This document shows positions 33,522 to 41,466 of a stretch of DNA of 64,000 bases, piece by piece (positions within the stretch are counted from its first letter, which is position 1; every line of letters begins with the position of its first letter). The translations under genes were made by a program, and so were the position numbers. Origin of the DNA: Mycolicibacterium mageritense (GTDB lineage Bacteria > Actinomycetota > Actinomycetes > Mycobacteriales > Mycobacteriaceae); contig NZ_AP022567.1 of the NCBI RefSeq assembly GCF_010727475.1, positions 3,782,001-3,846,000 of the forward strand, read 5' to 3'. The notes beneath the pieces are model-generated. The model was not told where the DNA came from. It saw only the letters and a list, made by a program, of their open reading frames with translations, and searched no databases.

Positions 33522-34499
33522 GTGAGCGCAGATGTGAGTGTGTCCGATCAGCGGACGAACGCGGCAGGCGAAACCCTGCGGGTCGGCTGGATCGGCGCGG
33601 GCCGGATGGGCGCCGCGATGGCCATCCGGGTGGTGCGGGCCGGTGAGGATCTCACCATCTGGAACCGCACGGCGGCCAAGGCCGAGCCGGTGGCCGAGGC
33701 GGGTGGTGCCATCGCGGCGTCGATCGCCGGCCTGCGGGACCGTGACGTCGTATTCACCATGGTGTCGACCGGCGCGGACCTCGAGCAGGTGCTGCTCGGT
33801 GACGGTGGTCTGCTCGTCGACGAGGCTGCCCGGCCGGCCATCGTCGTCGACTGCTCCACGGTGTCGATCGACACGTCCGCGGCGATCCGCGCCGCATGCG
33901 CCGAGCGCGGGGTGGAGTTCCTGGCCGCTCCGGTGAGCGGCAATGCCAAGGTGATCAAGGCCGGCGAGCTGACGATGGCGGTGTCGGGCCCCGAGGAGAC
34001 CTACCGGCGCGTGGCGCACCTGTTGGCGGACATCGCCAAATCGGTGACCTATGTTGGCGACGGTGAGGTGTCGCGTCTGGTCAAGATCGCGCACAACACC
34101 ATGCTCGGTGTGGTGACGCAAGCGCTCGCCGAGATCACGGTGCTTGCCGAGAAGGGCGGCGTGCCGCGCCATTCGTTCCTGGAGTTCCTCAACAACAGCG
34201 TCATGGGATCGGTGTTCACGCGGTACAAGTCGCCCGCGTTCGTCAACCTCGATTTCACGCCCACGTTCACACCGGTGTTGCTGCGCAAGGACTTCGACCT
34301 GGCCCTGGAGGCCGCCCGCAAACTGGAGGTGCCGATGCCGGTGGCTGCCATCACCGCGTCGATGGTCCAGGCAAGTGTCGGAAGTGGGCGCGTCGACGAG
34401 GATTTCGCGATCCTGCTCGAGATGCAGGCCGCCGCGGCCGGGATGGAACTCAAACCCGAGAACGTCGTCGTCGACGACGGCCTTTCCGGCGCGCAGTAG
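33522..34499 (+). CDS. 3-hydroxyisobutyrate dehydrogenase-like NAD(P)-dependent enzyme
   Basis: 325 residues. The N-terminal Rossmann fold reads VGWIGAGRMGAAMAIRVVRAG (about 19-39). The substrate region is APVSGNAKVIKAGELTMAVSG (about 145-165), and the catalytic lysine helix is RLVKIAHNTMLG (about 187). All are the beta-hydroxyacid dehydrogenase pattern. Family members oxidise 3-hydroxyisobutyrate, tartronate semialdehyde or similar beta-hydroxyacids. GTG start at 33522 with a strong AGAAGGAG. First gene of an operon controlled from the LacI-type operator. The specific substrate is unknown. Confidence 0.85.
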   Translation: MSADVSVSDQRTNAAGETLRVGWIGAGRMGAAMAIRVVRAGEDLTIWNRTAAKAEPVAEAGGAIAASIAGLRDRDVVFTMVSTGADLEQVLLGDGGLLVDEAARPAIVVDCSTVSIDTSAAIRAACAERGVEFLAAPVSGNAKVIKAGELTMAVSGPEETYRRVAHLLADIAKSVTYVGDGEVSRLVKIAHNTMLGVVTQALAEITVLAEKGGVPRHSFLEFLNNSVMGSVFTRYKSPAFVNLDFTPTFTPVLLRKDFDLALEAARKLEVPMPVAAITASMVQASVGSGRVDEDFAILLEMQAAAAGMELKPENVVVDDGLSGAQ

Positions 34500-34509
34500 G
34501 GCACGCACC

Positions 34510-35787
34510 ATGACCACGTCAGCGTTGAACAGCGCACCGCATGTCATGTCCGGCGCACCTATACCTGCGCCCGGCCACATGGGGGTCGACTACGAACAGC
34601 GGGTCGACTTCGACAGGCTGCGCCGCTACCGGCTGGACCGCGCGAAGGCGGCCCTGGAGGCCAGCGAGTGCGGAGCCTTCCTGCTGTTCGATTTCTACAA
34701 CATCCGCTACACCACTCAGACCTGGATCGGTGGTGCGTTGGGCGACAAGATGACCCGCTACGCGTTGCTCACCCGGGACGGTGAGCCGATGCTGTGGGAC
34801 TTCGGATCGGCCGCGCGGCATCACCGGCTGTACTCGCCGTGGCTGCGGCCGGAGAACTGCCATGCCGGCATGCTGGGACTGCGCGGCGCCATCGCGCCCA
34901 CCGTGGGCCTGATGGAAGATGCGGTGCGCCAGATCAAGGGCCTGCTCGAAGATGCCGGTGTCGCAGGCGCCCCCATCGGTGTCGACATCGTCGAGCCGCC
35001 GTTCCTGTTCGAGATGCAACGCCAGGGATTGCGCGTGGTCGACGCTCAGCAGCACATGCTCGATGCCCGCCAGATCAAGAACACCGACGAGATCATGCTG
35101 CTCAACCAGGCCGCGGCCATGGTCGACGGGGTCTACCAGGACATCGTGGAGGCGCTCAAACCCGGTGTGCGCGAAAACCAGATCGTGGCACTGGCCTCGC
35201 AGCGGCTCTACGACATGGGTTCCGATCAGGTCGAAGCCATCAACGCGGTCAGTGGCGAACGCTGCAACCCGCACCCGCACAACTTCTCCGATCGGTTGAT
35301 CCGGCCCGGGGACCAGGCGTTCTTCGACATCATCCACTCCTACAACGGATATCGGACCTGCTACTACCGCACCTTCAGTGTGGGCAGGGCGACCCCGAGC
35401 CAGCGCGACGCCTACCGCCGCGCGCGGGAGTGGATGGATTCGTCGATCCGGGCGATCCGCCCGGGCATCGGCACCGACGAGGTCGCCGCGCTGTGGCCTG
35501 CGGCCACCGAGTTCGGATTCGACAACGAGATGGCGGCGTTCGGCCTGCAGTTCGGCCACGGCCTCGGACTCGGGCTGCATGAACGACCCATCATCTCGCG
35601 GCTCAACAGCATGAAGGAGCCCGTCGAACTGCAGGAGGGCATGGTGTTCGCGCTCGAAACCTACTGCCCGGCAAGCGATGGTTTCTCGGCAGCCCGCATC
35701 GAGGAAGAAGTGGTGGTCACGGCTGACGGTCCCCGCGTCCTCACGCTGTTCCCCGCAGAAGACCTCGTGGTCACCAACCCCTACTGA
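34510..35787 (+). CDS. M24 (creatinase/Xaa-Pro peptidase-like) hydrolase
   Basis: 425 residues. An N-terminal creatinase-type domain is followed by a pita-bread domain from about residue 190. Of the five metal ligands of aminopeptidases in this fold I can see the first Asp (FFDIIHSYNGY), the His (QFGHGLGLGLHE) and two Glu (FALETYCP and IEEEVVV). The second Asp position, 11 residues after the first, is Cys in GYRTCYYRTF. It may therefore be a metal-poor or metal-free member like creatinase. The gene lies ten bases after the dehydrogenase gene. A role in cleaving a C-N bond of an imported methylated or cyclic amine compound is plausible but inferred. Confidence 0.82.
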   Translation: MTTSALNSAPHVMSGAPIPAPGHMGVDYEQRVDFDRLRRYRLDRAKAALEASECGAFLLFDFYNIRYTTQTWIGGALGDKMTRYALLTRDGEPMLWDFGSAARHHRLYSPWLRPENCHAGMLGLRGAIAPTVGLMEDAVRQIKGLLEDAGVAGAPIGVDIVEPPFLFEMQRQGLRVVDAQQHMLDARQIKNTDEIMLLNQAAAMVDGVYQDIVEALKPGVRENQIVALASQRLYDMGSDQVEAINAVSGERCNPHPHNFSDRLIRPGDQAFFDIIHSYNGYRTCYYRTFSVGRATPSQRDAYRRAREWMDSSIRAIRPGIGTDEVAALWPAATEFGFDNEMAAFGLQFGHGLGLGLHERPIISRLNSMKEPVELQEGMVFALETYCPASDGFSAARIEEEVVVTADGPRVLTLFPAEDLVVTNPY

Positions 35788-36961
35788 CGCCTCAGACGAA
35801 AGACCTGCCATGACACAAACCACACTGCCGACCGAACTGTCCACCGAACTGTTCATCGGCGGAAAGGCAGTGCCCGCCCGCGACGGCGGACGATTCGACG
35901 TGCTCGACCCGTCGACCGGTGAGACCGTCGCATCGGTCGCCGACGCCACGGTCGAGGATGCCCTGGCAGCCGTCGCGGCCGCACACGACGCAGCCGCCCG
36001 ATGGGCGGCCACCGCACCTCGGGAGCGTGCCGAGATCCTGCGGGCCGCGTTCGAGACGATGACCGCCCGCGCCGACCAACTCGCCCACCTGATCTCGCTC
36101 GAGAACGGCAAGGCGCTGCGCGATGCGCGCGGCGAGATCGCATATGCCGCCGAGTTTTTCCGGTGGTACTCGGAGGAAGCCGTCCGGAACATCGGCGCGG
36201 TCACCGAGTCGCCGTCGGGTACGAATCAGATAATGGTGATCCGGCAGCCGGTTGGAGTGTGTGTGCTCGTGACACCGTGGAACTTCCCTGCGGCGATGGC
36301 GACCCGCAAGATCGGCCCGGCCCTCGCGGCGGGTTGCACGGTCGTGCTCAAACCGGCCAGCGACACGCCGCTGACGGCGCTGGCCATCGCCGACATCCTC
36401 GCCGAAGCTGGGGTGCCCGCGGGGGTGGTCAACGTAGTGCCGGCCAGGCGCTCGAGCGCGGTGGTCTCGGCCATGCTGCACGATCCGCGGGTGCGCAAGT
36501 TGTCGTTCACCGGGTCGACGGAGGTCGGCCGGGTACTCCTGCGGGAAGCGTCGGACAAGATCGTGAACTCGTCGATGGAGCTGGGCGGCAACGCGCCCTT
36601 CATAGTGTTCGCCGACGCCGACCTCGACGCGGCCGTCGACGGCGCAATGATCGCCAAGATGCGCAACGCCGGGGAAGCCTGCACGGCGGCCAACCGGTTC
36701 TACGTCGAATCATCAGTGCTGAAGGAGTTTTCGACCCGGCTCAGTCGGCGCATGGCCGCGCTCGCGGTCGGTGCCGGCGCCGATCCGGCCACCGAGGTTG
36801 GCCCGTTGGTCAACCCCGAAGCCGTCGACAAGGTCGATGACCTGGTCAATCAGGCCACCGGTGCGGGTGCCCGCGTGATGGTCGGTGGCAGACGTATCGA
36901 CCGGCCTGGGTACTTCTACGAACCCACCGTGCTGGTCAACGTCGCGCCGGACTCGCCGATC

Positions 36962-38053
36962 CTAGTGTCCTGCGCCGGGAATTCGTTGAAGATATGAACC
37001 GAGTCGTTCGAAGATCTCGTCGGCGGTCTTGGTCCAGTTGAACGGGCGGGGGTTGTCGTTCCAGTCTGCGATCCACTCGCGAATGTCCTTCTCGAGGGCC
37101 TGAATTGAGCGGTGAACGCCGCGGCGCAGTTTCTGGTCGGTGAGTAACCCGAACCACCGCTCGACCTGGTTGAGCCACGACGAGTAGGTCGGGGTGAAGT
37201 GCATGTGGAATCGGGGATGGGCGGCAAGCCATTTGGTTACTGTCGGCGATTTGTGCGTCGAGTAGTTGTCGCAGATCAGATGGACGTCCAGGTCAGCGGG
37301 CACGGTGTTGTCCAACTTGGTCAAGAACTTCTTGAACTCGATCGCGCGGTGCCGGCGGTGAATCGAGCCGTAGACCTCGCCGGTGGCCACATCCAGGGCG
37401 GCGAACAAGGTGGTGATTCCGTGCCGCACGTAGTCATGGGTGCGGCGCTCGGGCATGCCGGGCATCATCGGCAGGACCGGCGCGCTGCGATCCAAGGCCT
37501 GGATCTGCGATTTTTCATCGACGCAGAGCACCAGTGCCTTCTCCGGCGGGTCCAGATACAACCCCACGACGTCACGGACCTTGTCGACGAACTGCGGGTC
37601 GTTGCTGATCTTGAAGGTGTCCACCTGATGCGGCTTGAGGCCGAACGACTTCCAGATCCGTCCGACCGTTGACTTCGACAACCCGGTCTCAGCCGCCATC
37701 GAAGACCGCGACCAGTGCGTGGCGCCTTTGGGTTGACGCTCCAACGTGGCCACGATCAGCTGCTCGACCGCCTCGTCGGTGATCTTGCGCGGCGCACCAG
37801 GACGCGGCTCATCGGCCAGACCCTCCAGTCGCGCCTCCAGGAACCGTCCACGCCATTTGCCGACCGTTTGCGGCCACACACCTTCATCAGCGGCGACTTC
37901 CTTGTTGGATTTCCCTGCCGCGCAACCCAACACGATCCGACAACGTTGGGCCAACGCCTGCGAGGACTTCGATCGACGGGCCCACCGCTGCAACGTCTCA
38001 CGTTCGTCGTCGGTCAACACCAACTCGACTACCGGCCTACCCCTGGTTCCCAC
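36962..38053 (-). CDS. IS630 family transposase
   Basis: 363 residues from a GTG at 38053. N-terminal helix-turn-helix regions for DNA binding occupy about residues 1-120 (NKEVAADEGVWPQTVGKWRG and GLSKSTVGRIWKSFGLKP). The DDE catalytic triad is intact: Asp in LCVDEKSQIQ (about 174), Asp in LICDNYSTHKSP (about 262) and Glu in SSWLNQVERWF (about 297), the order and spacing of IS630/Tc1-mariner transposases. No frameshift or internal stop, so it is probably functional. Its TAG stop codon is completed by the TA of the left target-site copy. Confidence 0.93.
   Translation of the reverse strand: MGTRGRPVVELVLTDDERETLQRWARRSKSSQALAQRCRIVLGCAAGKSNKEVAADEGVWPQTVGKWRGRFLEARLEGLADEPRPGAPRKITDEAVEQLIVATLERQPKGATHWSRSSMAAETGLSKSTVGRIWKSFGLKPHQVDTFKISNDPQFVDKVRDVVGLYLDPPEKALVLCVDEKSQIQALDRSAPVLPMMPGMPERRTHDYVRHGITTLFAALDVATGEVYGSIHRRHRAIEFKKFLTKLDNTVPADLDVHLICDNYSTHKSPTVTKWLAAHPRFHMHFTPTYSSWLNQVERWFGLLTDQKLRRGVHRSIQALEKDIREWIADWNDNPRPFNWTKTADEIFERLGSYLQRIPGAGH
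36965..36989 (+). repeat. Left inverted repeat of the IS element
   Basis: 25-bp end matching the right end at 22 of 25 positions: the first 13 are identical (GTGTCCTGCGCCG), then mismatches at positions 14, 15 and 20. Confidence 0.85.
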
Positions 38054-38072
38054 CCGCCAATTCTACAATTAA

Positions 38073-38097
38073 TCAACTAATTTACGGCGCAGGACAC
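38073..38097 (-). repeat. Right inverted repeat of the IS element
   Basis: Read on the minus strand it begins GTGTCCTGCGCCG and continues TAAATTAGTTGA. AT-rich bases just inside this end lie upstream of the transposase GTG and may hold its promoter. Confidence 0.85.
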
Positions 38098-38413
38098 TAG
38101 GTGACGAGATTTTCGGCCCGGTCGCGCCCATTGTCGGTTTCGAGACCGACGGCGAGGCCATCGCGCTCGCCAACGACACCGAATTCGGGCTGGTTGCTTA
38201 TGTTTACACCGGTGACCTGGCGCGGGGCCTGCGCGTTTCCGCGCAGATCGAATCGGGCATGGTCGGGCTCAACCGCGGTTTGGTCAGCGACCCTGCCGCA
38301 CCGTTCGGCGGGATGAAGCAGAGCGGCATCGGCCGAGAAGGCGGCCACGACGGGATGCTCGACTACACCGAGTCGAAATACATTGCGGTGCAGTGGTAGC
38401 GGCCACGCACGGG

Positions 38414-38465
38414 GTTGCCGCGCGCGATACAGCTGTCGGGGGGAAGACTGATCACGCGCGGCAAC
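38414..38465. terminator. Strong hairpin between ALDH and convergent DUF3303 gene
   Basis: Arms of 15 bases, 38414-38428 (GTTGCCGCGCGCGAT) and 38451-38465, pair at 14 of 15 positions around a 22-nt loop. No U-run follows on either strand, which is usual for mycobacterial hairpin terminators. Its position between convergent genes suits a bidirectional terminator. Confidence 0.55.
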
Positions 38466-38490
38466 GTACGGGAGGACTGCGCGAGCGGGC

Positions 38491-38760
38491 TCAGAACAGC
38501 TTCGCGAGCACCTCACCGGCTTCGGCATCCTCGACGGCCGGGGTGATGTCCATGGTGAGGAATTCGCCCCATTCCGCGGCCGACTCGAACATGGCCTTGG
38601 CATCGTCGGTTTCCACCACGGCGAAGCCCTGGCCGTTCATACCCCACCAGCGGCCGAGCATCGTCACCCCGTCCGGTACCTGGGCGCCCGTCTTCTTGAA
38701 TCGCTCGATGGCGTCGCGATAGTTCGTCTGCGATTGCGTCCAGTGCACGATGAATTTCAT
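38491..38760 (-). CDS. DUF3303-type small protein
   Basis: 89 residues, soluble, beginning MKFIVHWTQS. A ferredoxin-like alpha/beta pattern with conserved-looking MLGRWWGMNGQGFAVVETDD in the centre fits DUF3303 and related monooxygenase-like dimeric barrels. No catalytic residues can be assigned. Its ATG overlaps the stop of the P450 gene by four bases (ATGA), so it is translationally coupled and may support the P450. This functional link is inference. Confidence 0.75.
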   Translation of the reverse strand: MKFIVHWTQSQTNYRDAIERFKKTGAQVPDGVTMLGRWWGMNGQGFAVVETDDAKAMFESAAEWGEFLTMDITPAVEDAEAGEVLAKLF

Positions 38761-40166
38761 GGTGTCGATCTCCTTTTCGTGATCCGGGCCGGAATCGGCT
38801 CGGCAGCAACGACGGTGAAGGGTGTCTCCACCGGGAAGTCGTCGTGCAGGGATTCGACGTGGGCTGCCCGGACGAGGGTGGCCAGGGCCAGCGTCGCCTC
38901 GAGCATGGCGAAGTGGTCTCCCACGCATGACCGGGGGCCACCCCCGAAAGGTAGGTACTGCCAACGGCTTCGACCTGCCGACCGGTCCGGGTTGAAGCGG
39001 TCCGGGTCGAACGTCAGCGGGTCGTCCCACAGGGCTGGGTCGCGGTGCATGACATAGAAGTTGACCATCGCCATCGTGCCTGCCTCGACCCGATAGCCGT
39101 CGACCACGATTTCCTCGTTGAGCATGCGCGGCGTCCCCGCGCCGGGCGGGCAGAGCCGTAACGATTCATGCAGCACCCGCACGGTGTACTCGAGGTGCGG
39201 AACGTCCTCTGGCGTCAGCGTCCGCTCACCGAGGGCCGCGACTTCGGCGTGCACGCGGGCCTCGATCTCGGGGTGACAGCCCAGTGCCCACAACGAATAA
39301 CACAGGGTGGTCGAGGTCGTGTCGTGGCCGGCGAGCATGAAAAGCACCAACTCATGGCATATTTCGTCGTCGGTCAACCGCAGCCCGGTATCCGGGTCTC
39401 GGGCGTCGATGAGGGCGCGCACCAGGGGCGCATCGCGATCCGGGTCAGCCCTGACGGCCGTGAGGATCTCGGCGGCCAGCTGATGGAGCCGGGCGTTGCC
39501 CGCCTTGGCGCGGCGCTGCGCCGGGGTGGGCACCCACTGCGGCAGCTTTACCGGATGGGTCGAGCGATCGGAGATCCACGACAGCGACGCACGCAGGGCC
39601 GGGCCGACGTCATCGGCGCGTTCGTCCAGATCCAGGCCGAACACCGACCGACCCAAGGCCCGCAGCGTGAGTGCCCGGCACGCCGCATCCAGGTCGACCG
39701 TCGCGCCGTCGTCCCAGCTGTCGGCGACGTCCTGCGCCGCGGTGGCCATGTGCCCGGCGTAGCGCGGGACGTGCTGTTTGGTGAACATCGGTTGCAGCGT
39801 GCGCCGCCGGGGCAGCCAGTGCTCATGCGGCAGGTTGAGCAGGTTGCCGCCCATCAGCCGGCGCAGCTCGATCATGTTGAGGGCACCCCCGCGGTCGGCG
39901 ACCGCGTCGGGACGGCCCAGCACGTCGCGCGCTCCCTGCGGCGAGGTGACCATCAGAACCTGCGGCACGAGCCACCGCGGGCCCAGCACTATGCGGTTGA
40001 CCGGACCGCCCGCGTCGCGAAGCCGCTGATGCCCTTCGATGAAGTAGCGCAACGCCTTGATCTGTTGCCGATACGGCAGAGGGTTGCGCGGCGCCAGCGG
40101 CAGCGTGCCCGTCGCCGGTCCGCCGGCGTGTGGAGCAACCGCGCTCGGGCTGTCGATCTCGACCAT
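38757..40166 (-). CDS. Cytochrome P450
   Basis: 469 residues. I-helix oxygen-binding motif AGHDTTSTT (about 275), K-helix ExxR in HESLRLCPPG, and heme-binding FGGGPRSCVG with the axial Cys near residue 413. Length and the absence of a membrane anchor are usual for actinobacterial P450s, which take electrons from ferredoxin; no ferredoxin gene is next to it. It lies 46 bp after the proline-rich protein gene on the same strand. The substrate cannot be predicted. Confidence 0.93.
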   Translation of the reverse strand: MVEIDSPSAVAPHAGGPATGTLPLAPRNPLPYRQQIKALRYFIEGHQRLRDAGGPVNRIVLGPRWLVPQVLMVTSPQGARDVLGRPDAVADRGGALNMIELRRLMGGNLLNLPHEHWLPRRRTLQPMFTKQHVPRYAGHMATAAQDVADSWDDGATVDLDAACRALTLRALGRSVFGLDLDERADDVGPALRASLSWISDRSTHPVKLPQWVPTPAQRRAKAGNARLHQLAAEILTAVRADPDRDAPLVRALIDARDPDTGLRLTDDEICHELVLFMLAGHDTTSTTLCYSLWALGCHPEIEARVHAEVAALGERTLTPEDVPHLEYTVRVLHESLRLCPPGAGTPRMLNEEIVVDGYRVEAGTMAMVNFYVMHRDPALWDDPLTFDPDRFNPDRSAGRSRWQYLPFGGGPRSCVGDHFAMLEATLALATLVRAAHVESLHDDFPVETPFTVVAAEPIPARITKRRSTP

Positions 40167-40212
40167 GAGATGAGTGTCAGCCCGGCGGCACAGGGCTACT
40201 TAGAGTAGAGGA

Positions 40213-40809
40213 CTACCCGAATTTTCCGGTCCGCGGCGCCTTGGTCGTCGCGATGCACGTCACCGTGCGGTCGCCTTGCTTCCACGAGTCGGCGGTCGGG
40301 TACAACACGAACACCGATACCGCGGGATCGTCAGCTGCCTGCGGCGCCCGCTGGGCAAACGCGGGACCACACTTGTCCGTGAACGCCGATACCGCGGCGT
40401 CCCCCGGAAACGCTCCGTCGGGCATGGCCAGCACGGTGTAAACCTCGCCCTTGTGCGGTTCGTCGCACGGCACCGTCTTGACGAACATCACGCGGCTGTT
40501 GTCGGGGATCTCGGACAGGCAGTCGCCGGTCTTGACGTCGGTGGCCTGAACCGAGCTGCGGCTGACGATCATCCAGACCGCGACCACGCCGCCCACCGCG
40601 AGCACCACCACCGCCGCGACGGCGACGAGCACCCACTTGAGGACCGGAGACTTCTTCTGCGGCGCCGGAAACTGGTTCTGCGGGTTCGAATACGGCTGGG
40701 GCGGGGGTGGCGGATACCCGTGACCGGGTGGCGGGTACCCGTGACCGGGCGGCGGATATCCGTGGCCCGGCGGCGGGCCGTACGGCGGTGGCCCCGGCGG
40801 CATGGTCAT
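40213..40809 (-). CDS. Proline-rich single-pass membrane protein (Rv0420c position)
   Basis: 198 residues. The N-terminal cytoplasmic part (1-50) is rich in Pro, Gly and Tyr, with three tandem copies of a seven-residue PPGHGYP-type unit. One transmembrane helix (about 59-82, VLVAVAAVVVLAVGGVVAVWMIV) is followed by an extracytoplasmic domain with three cysteines (GDCLSEI, KTVPCDEPHKGEV, DKCGPAF), resembling the septum-formation/DUF domain found in actinobacterial membrane proteins. Function unknown. It starts 20 bp after the hydrolase gene and may be the last member of the thiC transcript. Confidence 0.75.
   Translation of the reverse strand: MTMPPGPPPYGPPPGHGYPPPGHGYPPPGHGYPPPPPQPYSNPQNQFPAPQKKSPVLKWVLVAVAAVVVLAVGGVVAVWMIVSRSSVQATDVKTGDCLSEIPDNSRVMFVKTVPCDEPHKGEVYTVLAMPDGAFPGDAAVSAFTDKCGPAFAQRAPQAADDPAVSVFVLYPTADSWKQGDRTVTCIATTKAPRTGKFG
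40707..40769. repeat. Three tandem 21-bp repeats
   Basis: Units at 40707, 40728 and 40749 share GTGGCGG-x-TACCCGTGACC with one to four differences. They encode the repeated seven-residue Pro/Gly/His/Tyr unit of the proline-rich protein, so the count may vary between strains by slippage. Confidence 0.8.
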
Positions 40810-40829
40810 GATGAGACGATAACCGGATC

Positions 40830-41462
40830 TCAGCGCTGTGCGAGCAGCCGCAGTGCCGCATCCACGGCCAGCGCAGGCACATCGAGTTTCTTGGAGCCCA
40901 GGTCGTGCCGGGCCCCGGTGATCGCGACGACCTCGGTGGGCCCCGCGACCAGCCCTGCCGCGGCGCCGATCTCGTCGAGAGTGCCGAACGAATCGGCGCT
41001 GCCATGCGTGAACACCGTCGGCACGTCGATGCGGGGCAGGTGCTCGGTGCGGGCGCGTTCCGGCTTTCCGGGCGGATGCAGCGGATAGGAGAACAGCGTC
41101 AGCACGTCCGGTCCGGCGCCGTCGGCCGCCACCATCGAGGTCATGCGCCCGCCATAGGAATGCCCGCCGGCCATCACCGGGCCCTCGGTGAGCGTGCGGG
41201 CCAGCCGGATGGCCTCGCCGATCCCGTCCTGGTCACCCGCGGCTGATCCCGAGGGCGGGCCTTTCGGCCTGCGCCGCCGGTACGGCAGGTTGTAGCGGAT
41301 CGCGAGCCAGCCGCGCGACGCCCACTCGTCGCAGATCCGGACCAGCATCGGGGAATCGCGATTGCCGCCGGCACCGTGCGTGAGGACGACGATGCCTGTC
41401 GGGGTGGTGTCGGGTTGGTGCGCGACACCGTCGACCGCGGTCAGGATCTGGTCGAGCTTCAT
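40830..41462 (-). CDS. Alpha/beta hydrolase (Rv0421c-like)
   Basis: 210 residues. Compact alpha/beta hydrolase of the KANL3/Tex30 (dienelactone hydrolase-related) kind: an oxyanion-loop stretch THGAGGNRDSP, the nucleophile elbow GGHSYGGRMT (Ser about 104), an acid in FTHGSADSFG, and His in GARHDLG near the C-terminus. It starts four bases after thiD. The same neighbour follows thiD in M. tuberculosis, so it belongs to the thiC-thiD transcript, but its substrate is unknown. Confidence 0.82.
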   Translation of the reverse strand: MKLDQILTAVDGVAHQPDTTPTGIVVLTHGAGGNRDSPMLVRICDEWASRGWLAIRYNLPYRRRRPKGPPSGSAAGDQDGIGEAIRLARTLTEGPVMAGGHSYGGRMTSMVAADGAGPDVLTLFSYPLHPPGKPERARTEHLPRIDVPTVFTHGSADSFGTLDEIGAAAGLVAGPTEVVAITGARHDLGSKKLDVPALAVDAALRLLAQR

Positions 41463-41466
41463 CCGT

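Larger units (their letters stand above)
36965..38097. mobile_element. IS630-family insertion sequence, 1133 bp
   Basis: Bounded by imperfect inverted repeats that begin GTGTCCTGCGCCG at both ends, and flanked by TA on each side (36963-36964 and 38098-38099), the target duplication of the IS630/Tc1 group. It contains a single intact transposase gene transcribed leftwards. The insertion splits the aldehyde dehydrogenase gene cleanly with no loss of host bases, which suggests a recent event. Confidence 0.93.
35810..38399 (+). pseudogene. Aldehyde dehydrogenase, interrupted by an IS630-type element
   Basis: The 5' part (35810-36964) and 3' part (38100-38399) are the two halves of an NAD(P)-dependent aldehyde dehydrogenase of the succinate-semialdehyde dehydrogenase type. 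Visible in the first half: LVTPWNFPAAMATRKIGPAL, the catalytic Glu in MELGGNAPF and the catalytic Cys in NAGEACTAANRF. In the second half: DEIFGPVAPI and PFGGMKQSGIGREGG. Joining CTA (36962-36964) to GGT (38100-38102) restores DSPILGDEIFGP and an uninterrupted 484-codon protein of normal length. As it stands, translation reads 11 codons into the element and stops at 36995-36997. The truncated product keeps the catalytic Cys but lacks the last fifth. Third gene of the LacI-controlled operon. Confidence 0.92.
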
